This document shows, piece by piece, positions 17,630 through 25,129 of a DNA stretch of 34,117 nucleotides. The stretch is from an uncultured Porphyromonadaceae bacterium (GTDB lineage Bacteria > Bacteroidota > Bacteroidia > Bacteroidales > Muribaculaceae): the NCBI GenBank assembly GCA_900544305.1, contig UQUV01000032.1:1-34117 (forward strand). The letters are read 5' to 3'. The notes beneath the pieces are model-generated. The model was not told where the DNA came from and made no database searches. It worked only from the letters and a program-made list of their open reading frames with translations. Position numbers and translations under genes: made by a program. Numbering within the stretch: position 1 is the first letter of the stretch; every line of letters starts with the position of its first letter.

Positions 17630-17669
17630 CCGCCCCTTTATCTCCTCGGAGGTAATGGGGCGGTTTTTT
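17630..17669 (+). terminator. Rho-independent terminator of the fimbrial/giant operon
   Basis: CCGCCCC (17630-17636) pairs with GGGGCGG (17657-17663), with further inner pairing CTCC/GGAG, followed by six T. It sits 24 nt after the sorting-domain stop and closes the operon. Confidence 0.85.
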
Positions 17670-17694
17670 GTTGGGGTTAGAGGTTATGGGTTCA

Positions 17695-17743
17695 GTTTAC
17701 GGTTTACAGATTACGGTTTACGGTTTACAGTTTAGGGTTTACG
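17695..17743 (+). repeat. Seven degenerate GTTTACG heptamers
   Basis: Seven head-to-tail 7-mers (GTTTACG, GTTTACA, GATTACG, GTTTACG, GTTTACA, GTTTAGG, GTTTACG) resemble a telomere-like simple repeat. The possible -33 element of the xseA promoter (TTTA at 17731) falls inside it, so changes in copy number could alter that promoter. Confidence 0.8.
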
Positions 17744-17762
17744 GTTATTTTTACTAATTTTG
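17731..17762 (+). promoter_or_regulatory. Probable xseA promoter
   Basis: TTTA (17731-17734), 20 nt, TAATTTTG (17755-17762): a perfect -7 box with one mismatch in -33. It starts the repeat-type leader before xseA. Confidence 0.6.
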
Positions 17763-17827
17763 CATTGATAGGCTGCGGCAGGGCATTGCAAACTTGAAAA
17801 CGTCGTTTTCGTTTGTCTATGCGTCCG
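17755..17827 (+). repeat. Promoter-leader repeat element, copy A (before xseA)
   Basis: Diverged single copy of the repeat family seen at 30627 and 33788. It has a -7 box, then GATAGGCTGCGGCAGGGCAT, then GAAAACGTCGTTTTCGTTTG, where GAAAACgtcGTTTTC is a small perfect hairpin. It forms most of the xseA 5' leader. Confidence 0.7.
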
Positions 17828-17863
17828 TCGGGCATTATCTCACTTTTTTGAAAATTTTGAATC

Positions 17864-19162
17864 ATGTCGGAAACTGCTATAACTTTATTGGAATTCAACA
17901 GCCGGGTGAAGGGTTTGCTTCAGGACAGCCGCGTGCAGCATTGCTGGGTGGTGGCTGAAACGAGCGATGTGGGTGTGCGTGGCGGACACTGCTACCTGGA
18001 ACTCATACAGAAAGACCCGGAACGCGGACAGACGTTGGCCAAGGCGCGCGCCGTGATATGGGCAAACCGTTTCGCCATGTTGCGCTATGCCTTTGAAACG
18101 GCCACAGGGCAGGCGTTCGGCAGCGGGCTGAAGGTGATGGTGGAGGTGACAGCATCATTCCACGAACTCTACGGACTTTCGCTGCAAATTACGAACATTA
18201 ACCCCACCTACACGCTGGGCGACATGGCACGGCTTCGCATGGAGATTCTCCGACGGCTGAAGGCGGAAGGCATACTGACGATGAACAAGGAACTCGAATG
18301 GCCGTCGGTGGCGCAGCGCATTGCCGTTATTTCGGCCGGAACAGCCGCCGGCTATGGCGACTTCATCGACCAGCTTCACCGCAATCCTTCGGGAATACAG
18401 TTCTACACCTGTCTGTTTCAGGCTACGATGCAGGGCGTGAATACGGTGCCGTCGGTGATTGCCGCATTGGAACGCATCAATCGTCATGCCGACTTGTTTG
18501 ACTGTGTGGTGATAATCCGTGGCGGTGGTGCGACTTCCGAACTCAATTCGTTTGACAGCTATGAACTTGCCGCCAATGTGGCACAATTTCCCTTGCCGGT
18601 CATTTCGGGTATCGGACACGACCGCGACAATACTGTCATCGACGAGGTGGCCAGTGTGCGCGTGAAAACTCCTACGGCAGCTGCCGAATGGCTTATCGAC
18701 CGTGCACAGCAGGCACTCGACAATCTGAACGCCCTTACCGACGGTGTGATTGACCTTGCCAACCGCATGGTGAGCGATTCGCGCCAGCAGCTTGCCTATA
18801 TCTCCGGCGTTATCCCATATGCCGTCAGAGCCACTTTAGAGCGCAACAGGGCGAAGCTCGACAATTATATGCAACAGATACCCATGCGCGCCTCGATGCG
18901 CGTCGACGCGGCCCGTAAGGACCTTTCCCGCTATCGTGAACTGGTGGGGATGGCCGTCCGTCAGCAGTTGCGTGATGCCGCGCGGCGTGTGGATATGCTC
19001 GAACGCCAGGTGAACCTGCTTTCACCGCAACAGGTGTTGCGCCGCGGCTATTCGCTTACGTTGAAGAACGGCAAGGCCGTTACCGATGCCTCGGTGCTTC
19101 AACCGGGTGATGTCATCGAAACGCACTTGGCAAAGGGAACAGTGAAATCGGAAGTTAAATAA
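17864..19162 (+). CDS. xseA: Exodeoxyribonuclease VII large subunit
   Basis: A 432-residue protein of normal length for XseA. An N-terminal OB-fold (about 1-105, ITLLEFNSRVKGLLQD) binds DNA. The catalytic domain follows, with VIISAGTAAGYGDF-like sequence (IAVISAGTAAGYGDFIDQL), VIIRGGGATSELNSFDSYEL (about 215-235) and ISGIGHDRDNTVIDEVASVR. A long helical region leads to the C-terminal RRGYSLTLKNGKAV tail that ends XseA proteins. With XseB it degrades single-stranded DNA to short oligonucleotides in repair. xseB starts 21 nt after its stop, so the two form an operon led by the repeat-type promoter at 17731. Confidence 0.96.
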   Translation: MSETAITLLEFNSRVKGLLQDSRVQHCWVVAETSDVGVRGGHCYLELIQKDPERGQTLAKARAVIWANRFAMLRYAFETATGQAFGSGLKVMVEVTASFHELYGLSLQITNINPTYTLGDMARLRMEILRRLKAEGILTMNKELEWPSVAQRIAVISAGTAAGYGDFIDQLHRNPSGIQFYTCLFQATMQGVNTVPSVIAALERINRHADLFDCVVIIRGGGATSELNSFDSYELAANVAQFPLPVISGIGHDRDNTVIDEVASVRVKTPTAAAEWLIDRAQQALDNLNALTDGVIDLANRMVSDSRQQLAYISGVIPYAVRATLERNRAKLDNYMQQIPMRASMRVDAARKDLSRYRELVGMAVRQQLRDAARRVDMLERQVNLLSPQQVLRRGYSLTLKNGKAVTDASVLQPGDVIETHLAKGTVKSEVK

Positions 19163-19183
19163 GAACAAACAGAAAAATCAAAT

Positions 19184-19393
19184 ATGGAAAAACAGGAAAA
19201 TGAAAAATTGACCTATTCGCAGGCCATTACCGAACTGGAAGAAATCGTAAAGAAAATGCAGGACGAATCGTGTGGCATCGACAATCTGTCGGCCTATACT
19301 TCGCGTTCGTTGGAGCTGCTGAAGATATGTAAGTCAAAACTGCTTGCTACCGACGAGGAACTCAAGAAAATTCTTGCCGAACTCGAAGGGTAA
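19184..19393 (+). CDS. xseB: Exodeoxyribonuclease VII small subunit
   Basis: A 69-residue helical protein of the usual XseB size. It contains the family pattern LTYSQAITELEEIVKKMQ followed by SLELLKICKSKL and ends after LKKILAELEG. Several XseB chains bind the helical arm of XseA. It follows xseA by 21 nt and is ended by the bidirectional terminator at 19415. Confidence 0.95.
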   Translation: MEKQENEKLTYSQAITELEEIVKKMQDESCGIDNLSAYTSRSLELLKICKSKLLATDEELKKILAELEG

Positions 19394-19414
19394 TGCTTTT
19401 CAGGTAAAATAATC

Positions 19415-19455
19415 AAGGGCGGAAAAGTTGTAATGCTGTCAACTTTTCCGCCCTT
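19415..19455. terminator. Bidirectional terminator between xseB and thrE-like gene
   Basis: A perfect 16-bp inverted repeat (19415-19430 against 19440-19455, AAGGGCGGAAAAGTTG) with a 9-nt loop lies between convergent genes. It has short T-rich flanks on both strands, so it can end both transcripts. Confidence 0.85.
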
Positions 19456-19478
19456 ATTATATCGTGTCGGGGATGAGT

Positions 19479-20819
19479 TTACCATTCAAGGAATTTTCCG
19501 CGTGCACGGCGCAGGTCGAGCTGCTGTTGCAGGTAGCGCTGACGGTCCTTGGCAATGTAGCGGCGGGCAAAGATATTAGGTATTGCTACGCCCAATGAGA
19601 TACAGAAGATAATCAATGCCGAGTTGATGCCGTTGGCAAACGCGTTGGTCACCTCACCGATTACTCCGTGCAGGTTGATGAAAGCCAGCAGCGAGCGGTA
19701 CATCAGCACTCCCGGAATCATTGGAATGACCGACGGGATGGTCAGTACGTGGTTGGGAACGTCGACCCAGTGAACAACTTTCACGGCAAGAAGACTTACG
19801 ACGAAACTGCCCATAAACGAGCCGATGACCGGACCGTAGCCTAATTCAAAGTTTACGAAATTTCGCGTACATACCGCAATAATACCTCCTAATGCCACAA
19901 CCCACAACAGACGGCGCGGCACGTTGAAAATCATGGAGAAGCCCACGGCAGCAATGGCGGCTGCTATTGCGTAGATGTAGTAGGGGTCGTGGGGAGTCAT
20001 GCTCAGTTCGCTGAACTTATGGTCGATGGAAATGTCGCTGATGACGATAAGCCTCAGTGCAAATGCAATGCCGAACGTCATGGCCAGAATCATCATGGCG
20101 GTGTTGGCGGCACGCGTGATGCCCACCAGCAGGAAGTTGTCAATCATGTCGTCGACAAAGTTGATGAGCGGCACGCCAGGCACGATGAACAGAGCACAGG
20201 CGAGCAGCGGGTGGTAGGGCGTTGTCGACCAGTCGAAGAAGGACGTGGCATAAGCTAATGCAGTGGAAAGGAAAGCCGCGATGGCGATGGCCATATAATG
20301 GTTCATACCCCAGCCGATGCAGCGGGCACGAGTGCGGAAACCGATAAATGCACAAATGGAAGCGAGGAGAAAAGCCATCCAGTCGCCACCGAACAGCTTG
20401 CAGAATCCACCACAGGCAAAACCTGCACCAACGGCTACCAGGTAGGGAGTGTAGTTGCGCGGTTTTTTTGCAATGCGGTCAAGTTCCTCTTCAAACTGGT
20501 TGAGCGAGTAATCCTGCTCGATGGCACGCCACGAGAGCTTGCTGATGAGCGAGATGGTTGTCATGTTGATGGCATGATTCTCGCATTTCTGGAATTTGGA
20601 AAAGGAGTGCCGTTCGTCACTGACGTTGACCATAATCATTGTCCACCGAATGTCGATGTGCAACTTCTCTTCCGGGATACCCATAAAAGCGGCCACACGC
20701 TTCATATTTCGCTCGATTCGGTTGGTGTCAGCCGCACTTTCCATTAGCATTTTGCCGGTTCTCAGAAGCAAGTCCAATTTCCGGCGCAGTAATAGTTCGT
20801 CCTTTTCACTAATCGCCAT
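19479..20819 (-). CDS. ThrE-type threonine/serine exporter family membrane protein
   Basis: A 446-residue protein combining the two halves of the ThrE family: a cytoplasmic start plus DUF1212-like membrane domain (LLLRTGKMLMESAADTNRIE, then WTMIMVN), and a second DUF3815-like membrane half (PRRLLWVVALGGIIAV, FMGSFVVSLLAVKVVH, IPSVIPMIPGVLMYRS). About ten membrane segments are visible. Fused forms of this length are common in Bacteroidetes. Corynebacterial ThrE exports threonine and serine; the substrate here is not shown by the sequence. The gene seems to be transcribed alone, with its own -7 box 38 nt upstream. Confidence 0.88.
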   Translation of the reverse strand: MAISEKDELLLRRKLDLLLRTGKMLMESAADTNRIERNMKRVAAFMGIPEEKLHIDIRWTMIMVNVSDERHSFSKFQKCENHAINMTTISLISKLSWRAIEQDYSLNQFEEELDRIAKKPRNYTPYLVAVGAGFACGGFCKLFGGDWMAFLLASICAFIGFRTRARCIGWGMNHYMAIAIAAFLSTALAYATSFFDWSTTPYHPLLACALFIVPGVPLINFVDDMIDNFLLVGITRAANTAMMILAMTFGIAFALRLIVISDISIDHKFSELSMTPHDPYYIYAIAAAIAAVGFSMIFNVPRRLLWVVALGGIIAVCTRNFVNFELGYGPVIGSFMGSFVVSLLAVKVVHWVDVPNHVLTIPSVIPMIPGVLMYRSLLAFINLHGVIGEVTNAFANGINSALIIFCISLGVAIPNIFARRYIAKDRQRYLQQQLDLRRARGKFLEW

Positions 20820-20856
20820 AAAACAATCTTGATTAATTTGTTTGTAGATTCGAGTG

Positions 20857-20864
20857 CAAAATTA
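20857..20864 (-). promoter_or_regulatory. -7 box of the exporter gene
   Basis: Minus-strand TAATTTTG, an exact TAnnTTTG match, lies 37 nt before the start codon. No good TTTG is found at -33 distance, so the promoter is half-supported. Confidence 0.45.
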
Positions 20865-20887
20865 CAACAAATTAGCTTAATAATTAT

Positions 20888-20906
20888 GTTTTTAGGCAGT
20901 AAAAAC
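20888..20906 (-). terminator. Weak hairpin just after the LuxR-type gene
   Basis: GTTTTTA-CTGCC-TAAAAAC, a perfect 7-bp stem on the minus strand, abuts the stop codon of the regulator gene. It is AT-rich and lacks a strong T run, so it is at best a weak terminator. Confidence 0.35.
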
Positions 20907-21467
20907 TTATTGTTCGTTCGGCACATTGCAAATGTAGCCGTTCATCATAGCGTAGACACTCAAACCCGACACACTTTTTATGCCGAGTTTTGCCGTAATA
21001 TTTTTTCTGTGTGAGAGTACGGTGTTGGTGCTGATATTGAGTTTGTCGGCTATTTCCTTGTTGGTGAGTCCGCTTGCCACGAGGCACAGCACGTCAATTT
21101 CGCGGAGCGACAGGTCGTTGCCCGTGTTTTTCGTCTCCTTCACCTGTTCGATGATGGACGATATGCGTTGCAGCAGTGTCGCCTCGTCGGCGTAGCTGTT
21201 GAGGATGTAGCCAATGTTGTCGTCGCAGGAGTCCGTGTCCGACAGTACAAGCAGTTTTGCCCTGCGGGGAATAAAGAATCCGGGATTGGCGGCAAAAACG
21301 GCATTTTCTGTAATATAGAGGTCAGAATTGCCGTTGTCGTATTCCTTCATTTCGTCCATTGTGCTGTAGCTTCGGGCCTCAAGGTCGTAGAGGTTGAGCA
21401 GCACCTGTTTCAAACCAAGGGCAAGCAGGGAGTTCCGCAGAACGATAGCTATTGAAATCTTTTGCAT
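20907..21467 (-). CDS. LuxR/NarL-type transcription regulator with degenerate receiver domain
   Basis: A 186-residue protein. Residues about 123-180 are a LuxR-type helix-turn-helix (SLREIDVLCLVASGLTNKEI, then NISTNTVLSHRKNITAKLGI). The N-terminal 110 residues have the size and alternating pattern of a receiver domain but lack the acidic pair after strand 1 (IAIVLRNS) and a phospho-Asp at strand 3 (LYITENAV), so phosphorylation is unlikely. It starts 12 nt after the stop of the RIC-like gene, implying joint expression and perhaps joint function. Its targets are unknown. Confidence 0.85.
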   Translation of the reverse strand: MQKISIAIVLRNSLLALGLKQVLLNLYDLEARSYSTMDEMKEYDNGNSDLYITENAVFAANPGFFIPRRAKLLVLSDTDSCDDNIGYILNSYADEATLLQRISSIIEQVKETKNTGNDLSLREIDVLCLVASGLTNKEIADKLNISTNTVLSHRKNITAKLGIKSVSGLSVYAMMNGYICNVPNEQ

Positions 21468-21479
21468 GGCCCGGACGGT

Positions 21480-22178
21480 TTAGTTGTTTTCCGATGCTTT
21501 TCTCAAAGCTTCCGCCAGCGGATACAGGATACGGTTGCGGATGCGGTTGTTTTGCCGGATATCCTTTTCCAAACTGATGATGGCAAATAGTACAGCGTGG
21601 CAGAGGTTGCGGTCGTATTCGCCACGCAAATGAATGACAAACATGTTTTTCAAGTCGCTCAGTTTGTCTTCAATGGAGTCGCTTGCACTGCTTGTCGCCT
21701 GCGGGTCAATGGCTATGGCTTCCGTGTTGACGGCTTTCTCCATCTTGATGATTTCGTCGAACCAGCGGTTGTTGTCGTTTTCAATACGGTTGACGATTTC
21801 AGCTTTTACCTCGTTGTAGAGGTTCAGTAGCAAGGGCAGGTTATTGTTCTTGTCGCTGTGGCCGATGAGTGCCATGAAATGGCGTTCTATGTTCGGCAGT
21901 TGTGACTGCAGATAATAGCTGTTTGTTTTCCTTAGGTAGTCAATCACTTCCTGTGCTCCGAAGGAGTCAAAGCTCTTTTCCGGAAAAAATGATTCATGGA
22001 TGTAGGCATTCAGGATGGTCAGGAAAAAATTGATGTCAATGTCATTTTTTTCGCAGATGGATTTCACCGACTTGTCGCCCACGCCCAGCGTGATGTCGAA
22101 ACGGTTGATGACTGGAATGACTGACGGTTCATCGAGAATGACCTCACACAGTTTTGTTTCAGGAGTGACTAATGCCAT
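21480..22178 (-). CDS. RIC/ScdA-like (DUF542 plus hemerythrin-like) protein lacking the cysteine pair
   Basis: A 232-residue helical protein. Residues 1-60 follow the DUF542 pattern of iron-sulfur repair proteins (ETKLCEVILDEPSVIPVINR, then FDITLGVGDKSVKSIC), but the cysteine pair expected in the YCCGG position is replaced by LGVG. The remaining all-helical part is hemerythrin-like in layout (IERHFMALIGH, EYDRNLCHAVLFAI) yet has few of the usual iron ligands. So it probably does not bind iron the standard way. It is in tight tandem with the LuxR-type regulator (12 nt) and follows the cyclo-ligase by 13 nt. A partner or sensor for the regulator is a reasonable guess, not shown. Confidence 0.6.
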   Translation of the reverse strand: MALVTPETKLCEVILDEPSVIPVINRFDITLGVGDKSVKSICEKNDIDINFFLTILNAYIHESFFPEKSFDSFGAQEVIDYLRKTNSYYLQSQLPNIERHFMALIGHSDKNNNLPLLLNLYNEVKAEIVNRIENDNNRWFDEIIKMEKAVNTEAIAIDPQATSSASDSIEDKLSDLKNMFVIHLRGEYDRNLCHAVLFAIISLEKDIRQNNRIRNRILYPLAEALRKASENN

Positions 22179-22191
22179 AGCGTAGGAAAAT

Positions 22192-22746
22192 TTACGTGAT
22201 ATTATTGATTGATAGTATGCCCTGTTCGGTAATTATTTTGTCCATCGGGATGTCGTGGGGTTCTGCCGGTATTTCGTCCAGCAGTTGAAAATGGTAGGCA
22301 ATGCCGATTTTCGGACATTTGGCCTTTTGGAGCAGTCGGTCGTAGAACCCTTTACCTCTACCCAGACGGTTGCCGCGGCGGTCGAAAGCCACTGCCGGAA
22401 CAATGATGAGGTCGAGGGTGTCGACATCGGTGCATTCGTTCCCGTCCGGCTCCAGAATGCTGAAAGCTCCTTTGTGGAGCGATTCCGGGGAATAGGGCAG
22501 AATGTCAAGCTCGTCGCCGTTCACCCGCGGGAGATATAGCTTTTTGCCATTTGCCCATTGTTGCAGAAATGCTTGGGTAGGCAGTTCGTCGGGCAGGGCA
22601 TGATAGGCAAGCACCGTGCGGGCTTTCTGAAATTCCGGGCATGACTCCAACAGAGCAAAAACGGCAGAAGCCGTTTCTGCTTTTGTCTGCTCGTCGAGTT
22701 GCTTTTTCAGAGCCTTTATTTGTGCCCGTATTTCGTTTTTCTGCAT
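22192..22746 (-). CDS. 5-formyltetrahydrofolate cyclo-ligase
   Basis: A 184-residue protein (from ATG 22746) that converts 5-formyl-THF to 5,10-methenyl-THF using ATP. Visible motifs are KNEIRAQIKALKKQLDEQ at the start, the phosphate-binding loop RRGNRLGRGKGFYDRLL, and IGIAYHFQLLDEIPAEPHD near the end. I choose 22746 over a start at 22818 because the longer form would overlap the upstream protease gene by 65 nt and adds a basic extension foreign to the family. The start lies 7 nt after the protease stop, consistent with translational coupling. Confidence 0.93.
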   Translation of the reverse strand: MQKNEIRAQIKALKKQLDEQTKAETASAVFALLESCPEFQKARTVLAYHALPDELPTQAFLQQWANGKKLYLPRVNGDELDILPYSPESLHKGAFSILEPDGNECTDVDTLDLIIVPAVAFDRRGNRLGRGKGFYDRLLQKAKCPKIGIAYHFQLLDEIPAEPHDIPMDKIITEQGILSINNIT

Positions 22747-22753
22747 GAACTTT

Positions 22754-24403
22754 TTAGTTTTGTCCCTTCGTGTTGCCTTGGATTTCAACCGTAACAGGAT
22801 ATTTCGCCTTGCCTGCATTCATGGCAGAAAGTGCCGCGTTGACGGCCTTGTCCGAGCGGTTCTGTATGCGGTAGAAAGCTTCCGTGCCCAACACGTCTCT
22901 TGCAATAAGCGCTTTCAGTTGGCGTGCAATCAGGCTGCGCGACTGGTTGATGTAGTACCAGCGGATAGGCACACCATTGTCTTTCGCATAGGTAATGAAG
23001 TCGTAGGTGAGCGCATCGTCCGATGGCAGCATCGCCAGCAACTTGTCGACAGATTTTACTTTCTGCAGGCGGTCGCGGTTGATGTCTGTATATTCAAAGG
23101 CAAATTTTTGCAACAAACCCTTGTTGGCTACGGCAATGTAGTAGCTGGTAATGCCGACTGTGTCGTTCGGAACGAAAATGTCGGGAACAATACCTCCGTT
23201 GCCATAAACGGTTCTTCCGTGGGCTGTCTTGAATATTTTGCTCTTGTCTACTTTGATGCTGTCGGCGTTATAGATTTCGCCATGTGAATAGCGGTCGTAG
23301 AGTTCCATGCTGTACGAACTTTCATCGCCCGGCTTGTAGTCCTTTTGCAGGCATCGGCCGGAAGGAGTGAAGTAGCGGGCTATGGTCAGACGCAGTGCGC
23401 TGCTGTCGGGCAGATAAGTCTGCTTCTGAACAAGACCTTTACCGAACGAACGGCGTCCTACAACCAGACCGCGGTCGTTGTCCTGAAGTGCACCGGCGAG
23501 GATTTCGCTCGCGCTGGCCGAATATTCGTCAATCAGCACGGCGATTTGCGCATCGTGGAAAGAGCCGCTGTTGTCGCTCCACACTTGCGTGTTTTCGCGT
23601 GGGTCACGTGCTTTCGTGTAGACAATCATTTCTCCCTTCGACAGGAATTCGTTGACCATCAGTATCGCCATTTCCATATAGCCGCCGGCATTGCCGCGGA
23701 GGTCAACAATGTAGCGCGTAGCGCCCTGTTCCTGCAGCAGGCCGAGTGCGGTGAGGAATTCGTCGTAAGTGTTGCGTCCGAATTTGTTGACTTTCACATA
23801 GCCCGTTGTCTTGTCGAGCATGTAGGAAGCATCCACCGTGTTGATAGGAATATCGCCGCGTGTGATGTCGAATGAAAGCAGTTTTTTCGAACTGTTTCGT
23901 TTGATTTTGATGGTTACTTTCGTGTCTTTAGCTCCGCGGATAAGGCTTTGAACCTTTTCGCTGGAAACAGTGGAACCGGTGATGATAGAGTCGTTTACGC
24001 TCACAATGCGGTCACCGGCAAGAATACCTGCTTTTTCAGCCGGTCCGTTGGGAATTACTTCTACAACTTGGGCCGAGTCGTTTGCCATGATGAACGAGAT
24101 ACCGATACCGCTGATCGAACCTTCCAGCTCGTCGTTGACCGATTTTACGTCTTTAGCCGGAATGTAATAAGAGTGCGGGTCAAGGTTGGCGACAATTTTT
24201 GGGATGGTGCGTTCCACCAAGTCCTTGATGTCGACCGAATCAACATATTCACTCTCGATGATATTAAGCACAGTATTGATTTTCCTGTCTTTGTCGAGAA
24301 TGAATTTTTTTGTAGAAATATGGTTTCCGATAAGGATGCCTGCGGCAATTGATATTGAGATAACTAAAGGAAACCAGATTATGGAGCTATGTTTTATTCT
24401 CAT
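22754..24403 (-). CDS. S41 family C-terminal processing peptidase
   Basis: A 549-residue periplasmic protease anchored by an N-terminal membrane segment (IIWFPLVISISIAAGILIG). A PDZ domain (about 90-180) includes GIGISFIMANDSAQV and GPAEKAGILAGDRIVSVND. The catalytic domain shows VDLRGNAGGYMEMA and SASASEILAGALQD; I assign Ser297 as nucleophile with Lys322 in RSFGKGLVQ, the 25-residue spacing known for this family. An extra C-terminal region of about 180 residues is common in Bacteroidetes members. It cleaves protein C-termini in the cell envelope. The gene lies between dCMP deaminase and cyclo-ligase genes in a probable operon. Confidence 0.94.
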   Translation of the reverse strand: MRIKHSSIIWFPLVISISIAAGILIGNHISTKKFILDKDRKINTVLNIIESEYVDSVDIKDLVERTIPKIVANLDPHSYYIPAKDVKSVNDELEGSISGIGISFIMANDSAQVVEVIPNGPAEKAGILAGDRIVSVNDSIITGSTVSSEKVQSLIRGAKDTKVTIKIKRNSSKKLLSFDITRGDIPINTVDASYMLDKTTGYVKVNKFGRNTYDEFLTALGLLQEQGATRYIVDLRGNAGGYMEMAILMVNEFLSKGEMIVYTKARDPRENTQVWSDNSGSFHDAQIAVLIDEYSASASEILAGALQDNDRGLVVGRRSFGKGLVQKQTYLPDSSALRLTIARYFTPSGRCLQKDYKPGDESSYSMELYDRYSHGEIYNADSIKVDKSKIFKTAHGRTVYGNGGIVPDIFVPNDTVGITSYYIAVANKGLLQKFAFEYTDINRDRLQKVKSVDKLLAMLPSDDALTYDFITYAKDNGVPIRWYYINQSRSLIARQLKALIARDVLGTEAFYRIQNRSDKAVNAALSAMNAGKAKYPVTVEIQGNTKGQN

Positions 24404-24452
24404 TGTTTTATATAACTTTTCGTATCGTCGATTTTCCGGAGAGGGTGAAGCC

Positions 24453-24887
24453 CTATTCTTTGGGGGCTTCCATATAAACGCATTCTACATTTGCCTGCTT
24501 CAGCAGTTCCAATCCGTCGGCAAGGCGGTAGAGCTCGGAAAAAACCACTCGTGTGATGCCTGCCTGGATAATGAGTTTTGCGCATTCGATACAGGGAGCT
24601 GCGGTGACATAGAGAGTTGCCCCTTTGCTGCTGTTGTTGCTGCAAGCCACTTTTGTGATGGCATTGGCTTCGGCGTGAAGCACATAGGGGAATGTGTGTC
24701 CGTCGGCATCCTCACAGACATTGTCAAATCCCGAAGGCGTGCCGTTGTATCCGTCCGAGATTATCATTTTGTCCTTGACTATCAATGCTCCTACCTGTCT
24801 GCGTTTGCAATAGGAGTTTTCTGCCCATATTCTTGCCATTCGCAGATAACGGAGGTCCAATTGGTTTTGTTTGATGTTGTTGTCCAT
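24453..24887 (-). CDS. dCMP / deoxycytidylate deaminase
   Basis: A 144-residue zinc deaminase. The zinc site is His71-Ala-Glu73 (HAEANAI) with Cys99 and Cys102 (PCIECAK); Glu73 is the proton shuttle. The nucleotide-binding strand VGALIVKDKMIISDGYNGTP is also intact. The family makes dUMP for thymidylate synthesis. It is the first gene of a minus-strand run with the S41 protease gene 49 nt downstream. Confidence 0.93.
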   Translation of the reverse strand: MDNNIKQNQLDLRYLRMARIWAENSYCKRRQVGALIVKDKMIISDGYNGTPSGFDNVCEDADGHTFPYVLHAEANAITKVACSNNSSKGATLYVTAAPCIECAKLIIQAGITRVVFSELYRLADGLELLKQANVECVYMEAPKE

Positions 24888-24963
24888 AATGCTACAACTC
24901 TTCTAATTCTTTTGAAGAATATACTTCCATTCTGTCGTATACTCGTACCGACAAAATAGTCGA

Positions 24964-24971
24964 CAAAATTA
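24964..24971 (-). promoter_or_regulatory. -7 box before the dCMP deaminase gene
   Basis: Minus-strand TAATTTTG matches TAnnTTTG and lies 76 nt before the start codon. No TTTG is seen at -33 distance. It is the best candidate in the 182-nt AT-rich gap. Confidence 0.35.
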
Positions 24972-25069
24972 ATAATATTCCCTTAGATAATAAAAAAATA
25001 AGAAAATAAGTTGTAGAAGATGTGAAATCTTTTTCCGTATTGGCTGATTTGTTCGGATAAAAAGACGAA

Positions 25070-25104
25070 AAAATCGCCTTCAAGTCCAACCTGAAGGCGA
25101 TTTT
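25070..25104 (-). terminator. Terminator of the M3 peptidase gene
   Basis: AAAATCGCCTTCA (25070-25082) pairs exactly with TGAAGGCGATTTT (25092-25104), 13 bp with a 9-nt loop. On the minus strand it ends in a T run and lies 25 nt after the peptidase stop. Confidence 0.85.
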
Positions 25105-25129
25105 ATTAGGATGTCTGACGGGTGTCAGC

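Noticed and set aside
24186..24959. 257-residue plus-strand frame over the protease and deaminase genes
   Set aside because: Both minus-strand genes have complete active sites; the plus-strand frame has no family features.
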